From: Tepidiforma thermophila
GTDB taxonomy: Bacteria > Chloroflexota > Dehalococcoidia > Tepidiformales > Tepidiformaceae
Assembly (NCBI RefSeq): GCF_002563855.1
Contig: NZ_PDJQ01000001.1
Location: 2,232,001 to 2,296,000, forward strand
Direction: 5' to 3'
DNA: 64,000 nucleotides
In this document: positions 26,689 to 34,655 of the stretch, in pieces
How positions within the stretch are numbered: position 1 is the stretch's first letter
Layout: each line of letters opens with the position of its first letter
Notes under the pieces: generated by a model
Seen by the model: the letters and a program-made list of their open reading frames with translations, nothing else
What the model was told of the DNA's origin: nothing
Database searches by the model: none
Position numbers and translations under genes: made by a program

Positions 26689-27962
26689 GGGAGCACCTGG
26701 ATGAGCGAGACGGTGACCGCTGCGGGAGCTTCGAGCTTGAGGCCGGAGGGACCTGTCACGGTTACAGGATAGGCGGCGGTGCCGGCTGTGGCACCAGCGA
26801 GGGAGACTACCGCCTTGATGTCGGAGGGTTTGAGCGCGGCGACGATGTCGGCGGGGCCGGTGACACGGACCTCAACGGCAAGGGGACGGGAGGGGTCGCG
26901 GGCAAGGCCGGCTGGCAGGTTCTGGAGCTCCGGCGCAACTGTGAGCGTGGCTGACACGTCGATCGGGTCAAACCGGATGGTGACGGTGACGGTTCGCCGT
27001 TCGAGGGAGACGTTGGGCACGGGGACGAGGCTGCGGACGAGGCGGAGCTCGGTCCGGGCCCCGGTGACGTCGATTTTCTCGGTCGCGAGGGCGTTGAGTT
27101 CGTTGACGACGGCGCGCTCGCCGGAGACGGTCACCGCCGGCGGGTCAATCGTGATGGCGGCAATGCGGTAGCCCGGTGCGGGTGCGCCGGCGACATCGGC
27201 CACGACCGGGAGGGTGCGCTGGATGAAGGCCTGGCCGATGCGGATGGTGGCGGTAGCGCGGGGAGGGTTGATGGTCACGGTTTCGACCGTGCCGGTAGCA
27301 GAGCGGGCAACGAGCTCGCCGGTCACGACGTAGGCCTGGTCTTTGACGCCACTGAGGTTGACGTCGAGGTCGACGGACTGGACGGCCTGGACCCGCTCGG
27401 GGAGGCCGGTAATGGTGACGACGGCCGGTTCGACAGTGGTGGCCGACTCGTCCTCGCGGAAGCCGGCGGGAAGCTGGCCGGAGCGGCGAATTGTGACCGG
27501 GAGTTCGCGGGTCGCGGGTTCGACGAGGGTGATACGGACCTGGGAGGGGATGACCTGGAGGACGCGGACGCCTGGCCGACGGCTCGTGACGCGGACCTGG
27601 CGAAATTCTTCCACACCGGGTTGCATGCCGCGGACATCGACGCGGGCTTCGAAGTCGGAAGGGGTAAGCGCGGCGAGGTCGTCGGCGCGGCCTTCGGCCA
27701 CCACGCGGACGGAGTAGTTCTCCCGGACAATGTAGGGGCCGGCATTTTCGGCGGTGACGACAATAGACGGCGGCTGTCCCTCATCGGGGAAGGTGACAGA
27801 GACGCGGGGGTTTTCGACGTCCTGGATGACGAACCAGATCGCGAATGCGGCCACCAGGCTGAAGGCCGCCTGGGCCCAGTGTTCACGGACGGAGCGCAGG
27901 ATGCCGCCAGCGACCTGGCGTACGGCCTGGTGGCGCGACGGACGGCGGTGGTTGCCGTTCAT
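26685..27962 (-). CDS. YbbR-domain protein (CdaR-like)
   Basis: Likely regulator of the adjacent diadenylate cyclase. The start at 27962 gives 425 residues: a basic cytoplasmic tail (1-30), one membrane helix near 33-49 (AAFSLVAAFAIWFVIQ), then repeated beta-rich YbbR domains outside. Repeated patterns include VTITGLPERVQAVQSVDLDVNL, ITIDPPAVTVSGERAVVNELNALATEKIDVTG and VRVTGPADIVAALKPSDIKAVVSL. The ATG overlaps the cdaA stop, the common CdaA-YbbR arrangement. Confidence 0.9.
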   Translation of the reverse strand: MNGNHRRPSRHQAVRQVAGGILRSVREHWAQAAFSLVAAFAIWFVIQDVENPRVSVTFPDEGQPPSIVVTAENAGPYIVRENYSVRVVAEGRADDLAALTPSDFEARVDVRGMQPGVEEFRQVRVTSRRPGVRVLQVIPSQVRITLVEPATRELPVTIRRSGQLPAGFREDESATTVEPAVVTITGLPERVQAVQSVDLDVNLSGVKDQAYVVTGELVARSATGTVETVTINPPRATATIRIGQAFIQRTLPVVADVAGAPAPGYRIAAITIDPPAVTVSGERAVVNELNALATEKIDVTGARTELRLVRSLVPVPNVSLERRTVTVTIRFDPIDVSATLTVAPELQNLPAGLARDPSRPLAVEVRVTGPADIVAALKPSDIKAVVSLAGATAGTAAYPVTVTGPSGLKLEAPAAVTVSLIQVLP

Positions 27963-28774
27963 ACCCGGGCTCCAGTCGGCGCAACAGGGGGTGGTTCGGC
28001 GGTTTGGGGCTCGAGCACCCATTCGAGCACGGCCCGAAGACGGCGCTCATCGGGCACGGGGGTGAGGCGGCCGTTGAGGGCGACGCTGATTTCGCCGGTC
28101 TCCTCCGAGACAACGACGGCGAGGGCATCGGTGGCCTCGGTGATGCCGAGGGCGGCCCGGTGGCGGGTGCCGAGGTTGCGGTCGGCCGGGTCGGATGCGA
28201 GGGGGAGGACGCAGCCGGCAGCAACCACGCGCTGGTCACGGATAACGACGGCCATATCGTGGAGCGGCGAGTTGGGGAAGAAGATGCTGGTGAGGAGCTC
28301 CGGAGAGACGCGGGCATCGACGGGGACGCCGGTTTCGATGACATCCTGGAGGCCGGTTTCGCGCTCGATGACGATGATGGCGCCATGATGGGCGACGGAG
28401 AGACGGCCGGCGGCCCTGGAGACGGCATCGATGACGTCACCGTATTCGGCGGTGCGGAACCAGCCGGATAGGCCGGTGCGGCCGAGGCGGTCGAGCGCTC
28501 TGCGAATTTCGGGCTGGAAGATGATGACCGCGCCGACGAGGAGCGCGGTGACCGAGTGCTCGACGAGGTAGTTGATGACGACGAGGTCGAGGGCGCGGCC
28601 GAGGACGACAAAAACGAGGAAGAGAGCGATAACGCCGCGGAGCTGGGTCATCGCCCGGGTGCCGCTCAGGAGGCGGAGGGCAGCGTAGATGAGTACGGCG
28701 ATGAGCAGCACATCGACCGCGCTGCTGAAGGTGAACTGCTCGAGGACGTCGCGAAGGTGACCGGGTTGGAGCAT
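27959..28774 (-). CDS. cdaA: diadenylate cyclase CdaA
   Basis: Membrane-bound synthesis of cyclic di-AMP from ATP. 271 residues: three N-terminal helices (about 18-75), then the DAC domain with the RHR motif in GTRHRAALGITE near 203. The DGA motif reads LHDMAVVI here, with Met in place of Gly; the metal-binding aspartate is kept. It is first in a chain with ybbR, der, plsY and gpsA. TAGAAT at 28807-28812 is a plausible -10. Confidence 0.94.
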   Translation of the reverse strand: MLQPGHLRDVLEQFTFSSAVDVLLIAVLIYAALRLLSGTRAMTQLRGVIALFLVFVVLGRALDLVVINYLVEHSVTALLVGAVIIFQPEIRRALDRLGRTGLSGWFRTAEYGDVIDAVSRAAGRLSVAHHGAIIVIERETGLQDVIETGVPVDARVSPELLTSIFFPNSPLHDMAVVIRDQRVVAAGCVLPLASDPADRNLGTRHRAALGITEATDALAVVVSEETGEISVALNGRLTPVPDERRLRAVLEWVLEPQTAEPPPVAPTGARV

Positions 28775-28806
28775 AGCGGGAGACCGCCCGGCGGACGGGC
28801 CGCCTC

Positions 28807-28812
28807 ATTCTA
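28807..28812 (-). promoter_or_regulatory. putative -10 element of the cdaA operon
   Basis: TAGAAT on the minus strand, five of six matches to TATAAT, lies 32 bases before the cdaA ATG in the gap after argF. The -35 region at 17 bases (CGGGCA) is a weak match. Confidence 0.4.
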
Positions 28813-28837
28813 CGCTGCGGGGGGAAGAATGCCCGGT

Positions 28838-29770
28838 TCAGCGCTCGATGCTGCGGTCGGCACCGAGCAGGAAGGCCACGACGGCGGCCTGGGCCCAGAC
28901 GCGATTCTCGGCCTGGTCGAAGATGATGGACGACGGCGACTCGAAGACGTCGTCGGTAATTTCTTCGCCGCGGTGGGCAGGGAGGTCGTGCATGATGAAC
29001 GCCCCGGGCTTCGCGTGGGCGACGAGGGCGGCGTTGAGCTGGTAGGCGGCGAAGTCGATCTTGCGGCGCTCGGCCTCGCGCTCCTGGCCCATGGAGGTCC
29101 AAACGTCGGTATACAGGGCCTCGGCACCGCGGACGGCTTCGACCGGGTCGGTGGTGTGGCGGAAGCTGCCGCCGCTGGCTGCGGCTCTGCGGGACGCCTC
29201 GCTGATGGCCCACTCGGGGAGCTGATAGCCGGGCGGAGAGGCGATACGGACGTCCATGCCGAGCGCGGTGGCGGTGAGGACGAGGCTGGTGGAGACGTTA
29301 TTGCCGTCGCCCACGAAGGCGAGCGAGCGGCCGCGGAGGTCGCCCATGTGCTCGCGAAGGGTGAGGAGGTCGGCCAGCGCCTGGCAGGGGTGCTCTTCGT
29401 CGGTCAGTGCGTTGATGACGGGGATCGACGAAAACCGAGCGTACTCCTCGATGATGGACTGGCCGTACGTTCGGACGGCGACGATGTCGACGTAGCGGGC
29501 GAGGACGCGGGAGACATCCCGGATGGCTTCGCGTTCGCCGAGGCCGACCTCGCGGGGGTCGAGGTACATGGTGAAGGCCCCGAGGTGGTCCATCGCGATT
29601 TCGAAGCTGACGCGGGTGCGGAGCGAGGCTTTTTCGAAGAGGAGCGCGAGGTGCTTGCCTACCAGGACTTTCTGTGGGCGGCGCTTGAGGGCGGCAGCGA
29701 GGTCGAGGAGGTAGGCAATCTCTTCGGCGGAGAGGTCGGCGGAGCTGAGGAGATGGCGAGGGGTATGCAT
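28838..29770 (-). CDS. argF: ornithine carbamoyltransferase
   Basis: Makes citrulline from ornithine and carbamoyl phosphate in arginine synthesis. 310 residues: the carbamoyl-phosphate loop FEKASLRTRVSFE near 47-59, HPCQALADLLT near 129, the FVGDGNNV strand, and DVWTSMGQE for the ornithine side. The usual HCLPAHRGEE reads HDLPAHRGEE, so the conserved cysteine near the ornithine site is aspartate. The start at 29770 is supported by a -10 element seven bases upstream and the absence of a Shine-Dalgarno. A frame extension to about 30050 covers non-coding and divergent sequence. Confidence 0.93.
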   Translation of the reverse strand: MHTPRHLLSSADLSAEEIAYLLDLAAALKRRPQKVLVGKHLALLFEKASLRTRVSFEIAMDHLGAFTMYLDPREVGLGEREAIRDVSRVLARYVDIVAVRTYGQSIIEEYARFSSIPVINALTDEEHPCQALADLLTLREHMGDLRGRSLAFVGDGNNVSTSLVLTATALGMDVRIASPPGYQLPEWAISEASRRAAASGGSFRHTTDPVEAVRGAEALYTDVWTSMGQEREAERRKIDFAAYQLNAALVAHAKPGAFIMHDLPAHRGEEITDDVFESPSSIIFDQAENRVWAQAAVVAFLLGADRSIER

Positions 29771-29777
29771 CGAGGGA

Positions 29778-29806
29778 AGTATAGGTTCGGGGCGCCGGTG
29801 TGTCCG
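29778..29806 (-). promoter_or_regulatory. argF promoter, leaderless
   Basis: On the minus strand CGGACA (29801-29806) and TATACT (29778-29783) are 17 bases apart. TATACT ends seven bases before the ATG, so transcription should begin at or next to the start codon. No Shine-Dalgarno is present. Confidence 0.65.
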
Positions 29807-29884
29807 GCCGGGTGTGAATCGCGGCCGGGGGGTGCTGCAGCGTGGCGGCCGGCGTGACGATAGTGATGACAGGAGGGTATCGCT

Positions 29885-30067
29885 GTGGGCAACCGGTGGG
29901 TGCTGCAGCCGACGTGGGCAGGCAAGGAGGCCGAGGGGAAGATGTTCCGGAGGCTCGAATGCGACCGGTGCGGGGCGTGGTTCCATTTCGGGGAGCGGCC
30001 GCGGGTCACGCGGGTGCCGCGCTGCCCGGCTTGCGGGTCGATGAACAGCCACCCGCGGGCGGCATAG
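29885..30067 (+). CDS. small zinc-ribbon protein
   Basis: 60 residues, function unknown. Two Cys pairs form a zinc ribbon: CDRCGAWFHFGE near 26 and CPACGS near 47, with basic surroundings. A strong AGGAGG (29871-29876) is eight bases before the GTG start, which makes this short gene credible. It diverges from argF and precedes the tRNA cluster. Possible roles: RNA or DNA binding, or a metallochaperone. Confidence 0.7.
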   Translation: MGNRWVLQPTWAGKEAEGKMFRRLECDRCGAWFHFGERPRVTRVPRCPACGSMNSHPRAA

Positions 30068-30104
30068 GGCGGGTCCGGGGGATTCCGCGTTGGGCCAGCT
30101 TTGC

Positions 30105-30110
30105 TACGAT
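30105..30110 (+). promoter_or_regulatory. putative -10 element of the tRNA cluster
   Basis: TACGAT ends ten bases before tRNA-Trp, right for transcription starting a few bases ahead of the tRNA. A TTCCGC sequence lies 16 bases upstream. Confidence 0.5.
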
Positions 30111-30120
30111 GGAGTTGGAC

Positions 30121-30196
30121 AGGGGTGTAGCTCAGCTGGTAGAGCATCGGTCTCCAAAACCGAGTGTCGCGGGTTCGAGTCCTGCCACCCCTGCCA
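30121..30196 (+). tRNA. tRNA-Trp (CCA)
   Basis: Full cloverleaf: acceptor arms 30121-30127 and 30186-30192 pair perfectly, with discriminator G and encoded CCA (30194-30196). The anticodon loop 30152-30158 carries CCA at 30154-30156. The D arm (TAGCTCAGCTGGTAGAGC) and T arm (GGGTTCGAGTCC) are canonical. First of three tRNAs in a row. Confidence 0.97.
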
Positions 30197-30265
30197 GCCA
30201 TTCCCGGCGCCCACCCTCAGGCGCTTGCCGCATGGCGGGGATGGTTCGTAGGATGTGGGTGCGTT

Positions 30266-30351
30266 GCCCAGGTGGTGGAATGGCAGACACGCTGTCTTGA
30301 GGGGGCAGTGCCTGTATGGGCGTGTGAGTTCAAATCTCACCCTGGGCACCA
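30266..30351 (+). tRNA. tRNA-Leu (GAG)
   Basis: 86-base class II tRNA. Acceptor 30266-30272 pairs with 30341-30347, discriminator A, CCA encoded at 30349-30351. Anticodon stem 30292-30296/30304-30308 with loop TTGAGGG; anticodon GAG at 30299-30301. Long variable arm and T loop TTCAAAT present. Confidence 0.96.
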
Positions 30352-30363
30352 ATCGCATACTCC

Positions 30364-30437
<74 letters not shown>

Positions 30438-30448
30438 GACCTCGCGCA

Positions 30449-30473
30449 AGGCTCCCGCTTCGGGGGCCTTTTT
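30449..30473 (+). terminator. Rho-independent terminator after the tRNA cluster
   Basis: Stem 30450-30457 with 30461-30468 (one T-G pair), 3-base loop, followed by five T at 30469-30473. It starts 12 bases after tRNA-Cys. Confidence 0.92.
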
Positions 30474-30529
30474 GTTGCGGCGGATGCGCCCGCCTTCGGC
30501 CGGCGTTCGCCCGGTTGGCAGCGAGCGGG

Positions 30530-30535
30530 TAGCAT
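30530..30535 (+). promoter_or_regulatory. putative -10 element of the thiolase-like/DUF35 pair
   Basis: TAGCAT lies 36 bases before the ATG and after the tRNA terminator. TTCGCC is 18 bases upstream; the same TTCGCC-N18 spacing precedes TATCCT (40417-40422) ahead of fabD, which suggests a shared local promoter type. Confidence 0.4.
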
Positions 30536-30571
30536 TCGGCCGGTTGCTGAATCGCGTTCGGAGGGACACGC

Positions 30572-31753
30572 ATGGGGGGTTTGCGCGGCGAGGCCGCGAT
30601 TGTGGGCATCGCGGAGTTTGCGCCGGTGCGGCGGCCGGACCGGACCTGGATGGGCCTGGAGGCGTACGCGGAGCTGGCGCGCCTGGCCCTGGAGGATGCC
30701 GGGTTCACGCACGATGATGTTGACGGGCTGATGACCGGTCACCTGGCGGACTCGGGCGGGCTATTCGCGCCGGGCCACCTGACGGAGTACCTGGGCATCG
30801 GTTCGCACTTTTCGGAGGTGGTGGACCTCGGGGGCGCCACGGGTGCCGGGGCGGTGCTGCGCGCGGCCATGGCGATCGAGATGGGCCTCTGCGAAACGGC
30901 GCTCTGCATTGTCCACACACTGCCGCGGCCGAAGAACCCGAAGGGCGGCGGGCCGACGTTCCGGATGGGGGCCTGGGGCTCACCGATGGGCGAGTTCGAT
31001 TACCCGTTCGGGGCCGTGGGGCAGAACTACGCGTATGCGCTGATCGCAAACCGCTACGCCTACGAGTTCGGGCTCACCGACCGGCAGCGGGCCAAGGTGG
31101 CAGTTGACCAGCGGACGAATGCGATGGCGAACCCAAAGGCGGTGTTCCGCGACCCGATCGACATCGATGATGTGCTGAACTCGCCGGTGATTGTGGACCC
31201 GCTGCACATGCTGGAGATTGTGATGCCGTGCTTCGGCGGGGCAGCCGTCGTGGTGACGTCGAAGGAGAAGGCGAAGCGGGCGAGACACCGGCCGGCGTAC
31301 ATCCTCGGCGGGGGCGAGAACACGACGCACCTGTCGGTGACCTATGACCCGAGCTTCACCGAGACGCCGATCAAGGCGGCGGCGGACCGGGCCTTCACAA
31401 TGGCGGGGGTGAAGCGTTCGGAGATTGACCTTGCTTCGCTGTACGACTGCTACACGATTACGGTGCTGCTGACGCTGGAAGACGCCGGGTTCTGCGGCAA
31501 GGGCGAGGCGGGGAAGTTCGTGGAGGAGCATGACCTGACCTACCGGGGCGACTTCCCCATGAACACGCACGGTGGTCAGCTCAGCTTCGGGCAGGCCGGG
31601 ATGGCCGGCGGGATGTCGCATATCACCGAGGCGTGCCTGCAGCTGACGGGCCGGGCCGGCGACCGGCAGCTTCGCCGCTGCGACACGGTCTTCGTGCACG
31701 GCAATGGCGGTCTCATGAGCGAGCAGGTCTCGCTGATTCTGCGGGGGGAGTGA
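30572..31753 (+). CDS. thiolase-like protein lacking the nucleophilic cysteine (Ltp/SCPx type)
   Basis: 393 residues with the thiolase fold: AAIVGIAEFAPVR at the start, LDLA..LYDCYTITVLLTLED near 290, NTHGGQLSFGQAGMAGG near 330 with the conserved His, and FVHGNGGLMSEQ at the end. At the N-terminal active site, where a thiolase has Cys, this protein reads DLGGATGAGA (85-94), so it should not form an acyl-enzyme. Such proteins paired with a DUF35 protein (here the next gene) act as retro-aldolases on CoA thioesters in steroid side-chain degradation; the substrate here is unknown. GGAGGG before the ATG is a good ribosome site. Confidence 0.87.
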   Translation: MGGLRGEAAIVGIAEFAPVRRPDRTWMGLEAYAELARLALEDAGFTHDDVDGLMTGHLADSGGLFAPGHLTEYLGIGSHFSEVVDLGGATGAGAVLRAAMAIEMGLCETALCIVHTLPRPKNPKGGGPTFRMGAWGSPMGEFDYPFGAVGQNYAYALIANRYAYEFGLTDRQRAKVAVDQRTNAMANPKAVFRDPIDIDDVLNSPVIVDPLHMLEIVMPCFGGAAVVVTSKEKAKRARHRPAYILGGGENTTHLSVTYDPSFTETPIKAAADRAFTMAGVKRSEIDLASLYDCYTITVLLTLEDAGFCGKGEAGKFVEEHDLTYRGDFPMNTHGGQLSFGQAGMAGGMSHITEACLQLTGRAGDRQLRRCDTVFVHGNGGLMSEQVSLILRGE

Positions 31754-31756
31754 GCG

Positions 31757-32176
31757 ATGCCGAAGTATCGGACGACGACTGAACCGCTACCCGTGCCGAC
31801 CCCGATTACGCAACCGTTCTGGGACGGGACGCGGCAGCACCGGCTGCTGCTCCAGCGGTGCGAGGCGGGGCACATGATCTTCTACCCGCGGTCGCACTGC
31901 CCAAGGTGCCTCTCGAACCGGCTCGAATGGGTTGAGGCTTCGGGAAGGGGCACGCTGTACAGCTACACGGTGGCGCGGCGGCCGACATCGCCGGACTTCG
32001 AGCATGATGTGCCGTTCGTCATTGCAGTTGTTGAACTGGATGAGGGGCCGCGGATGACCTCGCGCCTCGTGGAGGTGGACCCCGACGCGGTGCGGATCGG
32101 GATGCGGCTGGAGGTGGTGTTCGACGACGTGACGGAGGAGATTACGCTGCCGTACTTCCGGCCCGCTGCCAGCTGA
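31757..32176 (+). CDS. DUF35 OB-fold protein with zinc-ribbon-like start
   Basis: Partner of the thiolase-like protein three bases upstream. 139 residues: a rubredoxin-like segment LLLQRCEAGHMIFYPRSHCPRC (positions about 29-50), where the first pair is Cys/His instead of Cys/Cys, then an OB-fold (GRGTLYSYTVARRPTSPDF, PFVIAVVELDEGPRMTSRLV, VRIGMRLEVVFDDV). DUF35 proteins form heterocomplexes with Ltp-type thiolase-fold enzymes and bind the CoA end of the substrate. Confidence 0.9.
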   Translation: MPKYRTTTEPLPVPTPITQPFWDGTRQHRLLLQRCEAGHMIFYPRSHCPRCLSNRLEWVEASGRGTLYSYTVARRPTSPDFEHDVPFVIAVVELDEGPRMTSRLVEVDPDAVRIGMRLEVVFDDVTEEITLPYFRPAAS

Positions 32177-32197
32177 GGGAGACGAGGGAGAGGTGGA

Positions 32198-32274
<77 letters not shown>

Positions 32275-32347
32275 ACCAGGTGGGAGCGGCAACCGCACCG
32301 CCGCGGCGCCATTCCACGGTACACCATACGAAGGGCTGGGCGCGGGG

Positions 32348-33691
32348 TCAAAGCCTGCGGGGCAGTTCCTGGCGGGCAGGGCCTGTGTCCGGAGCGGTAC
32401 CGTGCTCGCGCGGCGGGGAGGAAGGTCCGTGGCCGCGGACGGCGCCATCTGAACGGATCTCGGCCAGGCGCCGTCCGAAGAGAAGGAGCACGAGTCCGCT
32501 CATCGCGATGATGGCGGCACCCAGGGTGAAGAGGCCGGGGCGGATGCCGAGCGCCTCCACAAGCGCACCGGCGAGGATGGCGCCAAGCGGGATGAGTCCG
32601 CGGTCGAGGCTGAGGAGCGACATGACCCGGCCGTGCATCTCGGGCCGGCTGTTCGAGAGCAGGATGCCGTTGGTGAACGCCATGTAGGTGACCGTCATGC
32701 TGCCGGCGACTGCCAGGAGCAGGGCAGTGACCCAGACGTTCGCCTGGAGGGAGATGGCGACGAGGGCGGCGCCGAAGATGAGCATGTTGATCATCAGCTG
32801 GAGGCCCGGGCGAGCGATGTTCGATTTCCAGGCGACGAAGAGCGACCCCGCGAAGGCGCCGACACCGGTGGCACCGGCCAGGAAGCCGACGCCGGAATCG
32901 CCGAGGTCGAGGGTTTTCGTTGCGAGAAGCGGCACGAACACCTGCTGGTACGGGAATCCGAAGACGAAAAGGATGAGGGAGAGGCCGGTGACCACGAAAA
33001 GCACCGGCTGACCGGCGACGTAGCGGAAGCCCTCAGCGAGGTCAGCGAAGAGCCCGGCTTCGCTGCGGCGGCCTGCGGAGCCGTCGGCCTCGAAGCGCAT
33101 GAGGAGGGTGGTGAGGATGACGAGGAGGTAGATGCCGGCGGTGACGAGATAGACGCTGCCGACGCTGAGCACGAGGAGGAGGCTGCCGGCGATGGCGCCG
33201 CCGCCGATGCGCATGAAGCTAAGCGCCGTGGAGTTCAGAGCCACGGCATTGAGGAGGTCCTCAGGCGGGACGGTCCGGGGGATGAGCGACTGGCGGACAG
33301 GCTGGTTGAAGGCCATGGCCGTACCGGAGACGGCCGCGGTGAGGAAGACGTGCCAGACTTCGACCAGGCCGGTGACCGCCACGATACCGATAAAGAGGTG
33401 GCAGGCGGTGGAGACGCACTGGGTGACCATCAGGATGCGCTTTTTGTCGTAGCGGTCGGCGACGGCCCCGGCGACGAGGCCGAAGAGGAGGATGGGGGCG
33501 AGGCGGGTGGCGATTACGAGGGAGAGCATGACCGCGGAGTCGGTCAGGTCGAGGATGAGGACGGCGCGGGCGACCTGGTCCATCCAGAGGGTTGCGGAGT
33601 GACCGGTTTGGCCGAGCCAGAGGAGGCGGTAGTTGCGATGGCGGAGGGCGCGGAAGGTGGTATCCGCGCCGGGGAGAGAGACCGACGGCAC
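32348..33691 (-). CDS. MFS transporter (EntS/MFS_3-like exporter)
   Basis: Twelve-helix secondary transporter, probably an exporter. 447 residues with FRALRHRNYRLLWLGQTGHSATLWMDQVARA at the start, the family pattern of MFS_3 proteins. The loop 2-3 motif GAVADRYDKKR lies near 77, FNQPVRQSLIPRTVPPEDLLNAVALNS near 129, and HGRVMSLLSLDRGLIPLG near 355. The last 45 residues are a hydrophilic tail. GTG start without Shine-Dalgarno; a -10 element and an operator-like dyad lie just upstream, so expression may respond to a ligand. Confidence 0.9.
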   Translation of the reverse strand: MPSVSLPGADTTFRALRHRNYRLLWLGQTGHSATLWMDQVARAVLILDLTDSAVMLSLVIATRLAPILLFGLVAGAVADRYDKKRILMVTQCVSTACHLFIGIVAVTGLVEVWHVFLTAAVSGTAMAFNQPVRQSLIPRTVPPEDLLNAVALNSTALSFMRIGGGAIAGSLLLVLSVGSVYLVTAGIYLLVILTTLLMRFEADGSAGRRSEAGLFADLAEGFRYVAGQPVLFVVTGLSLILFVFGFPYQQVFVPLLATKTLDLGDSGVGFLAGATGVGAFAGSLFVAWKSNIARPGLQLMINMLIFGAALVAISLQANVWVTALLLAVAGSMTVTYMAFTNGILLSNSRPEMHGRVMSLLSLDRGLIPLGAILAGALVEALGIRPGLFTLGAAIIAMSGLVLLLFGRRLAEIRSDGAVRGHGPSSPPREHGTAPDTGPARQELPRRL

Positions 33692-33698
33692 GTGGGGA

Positions 33699-33722
33699 AC
33701 TGTACGTTTACGCGAGCGTAAA
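33699..33722 (-). promoter_or_regulatory. MFS promoter -10 with overlapping operator-like dyad
   Basis: TACAGT (33699-33704) ends seven bases before the GTG. Immediately upstream, 33707-33722 reads TTTACGC-GA-GCGTAAA, a perfect 7-base dyad with a 2-base centre. It fills the -35 to -10 spacer, where a repressor would block RNA polymerase. Confidence 0.6.
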
Positions 33723-33741
33723 GGAAAGACGTGGCGGGCGG

Positions 33742-34521
33742 TTAAAGGTCGAGTTCGATGCCGACCGGGCAGTGGTCGGAGCCCATGACCTCGGGCTGGA
33801 TGAATGCGCGGCGGACCCGCGGCATGAGGTCCTGGCTGACGAAGACGTAGTCGATACGCCAGCCGACGTTGCGGGCGCGTCGCTCGCGCCAGGGGTCCCA
33901 GTAGGTGTAGGCGTCACGCTGGTCGGGGTGCAGGGCGCGAAAGGTATCGACGTAGCCGTTTTCGATGATACGGGTAATCCAGGCGCGCTCTTCGGGGAGG
34001 AAGCCGGTGCCCTTGGCCGCCTCCTGCGGGCGGGCGACATCCATTTCGGTGTGAGCGATGTTGAAGTCGCCCATGAAAACGAGCGAACGCCCCTGGTCGC
34101 GGAGGTGGTTCACGTGCGCGAGGAAGGCTTCGTAGAACTCGAGCTTGTATGCGAGGCGGTCCTCGCCACGGCCGGCATTGGGGTAGTAGGATGTCAGCAG
34201 GGTGAACTCCGGGTAGTCGGCCTGGATAACGCGCCCTTCGATATCGAATCGTTCGATACCGAGTCCGAGGCGGACTTCGAGCGGCTCGGGTTTCGAAAGC
34301 AGGAGCGCACCGCTGTAGCCCGCGCGCTGTGCGGGATGCCACCACGACCGGTAGCCGAGAGCAGTCCACGGCTCTTCGTCGACCTGGTCGGGCGTTGCTT
34401 TGACTTCCTGGAAGCCGGCGATGTCGGGAGCGGTGGTCTTGAGCCACGCTTCGAGATGGCCGCTCTTGAGTACGGAGCGGAGGCCGTTGACGTTCCAGGA
34501 GCAGATGGTGAGGGTCGCCAC
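33742..34521 (-). CDS. xth: exodeoxyribonuclease III
   Basis: AP endonuclease and 3'-5' exonuclease of base excision repair. 259 residues with all motifs: SWNVNGLRS near 8, the metal Glu in GFQEVKA near 38, SYYPNAGRG, GDFNIAHTEMD near 151, WRIDYVFVS near 224 and the catalytic MGSDHCPVG near 246. GTG start. No close partner genes. Confidence 0.95.
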   Translation of the reverse strand: MATLTICSWNVNGLRSVLKSGHLEAWLKTTAPDIAGFQEVKATPDQVDEEPWTALGYRSWWHPAQRAGYSGALLLSKPEPLEVRLGLGIERFDIEGRVIQADYPEFTLLTSYYPNAGRGEDRLAYKLEFYEAFLAHVNHLRDQGRSLVFMGDFNIAHTEMDVARPQEAAKGTGFLPEERAWITRIIENGYVDTFRALHPDQRDAYTYWDPWRERRARNVGWRIDYVFVSQDLMPRVRRAFIQPEVMGSDHCPVGIELDL

Positions 34522-34655
34522 GGCGACAGTTCAGCGGATGGCGGGGCAGCGGGCAAGGGTGCGATAGGGCGCAATTCCAGCGGAGATGCGGGGTTCGCCC
34601 GGGTCGGTTCGTTCATACGTGCCGGCCGATACTACGTTTGACGAAAGGAGTGGCG

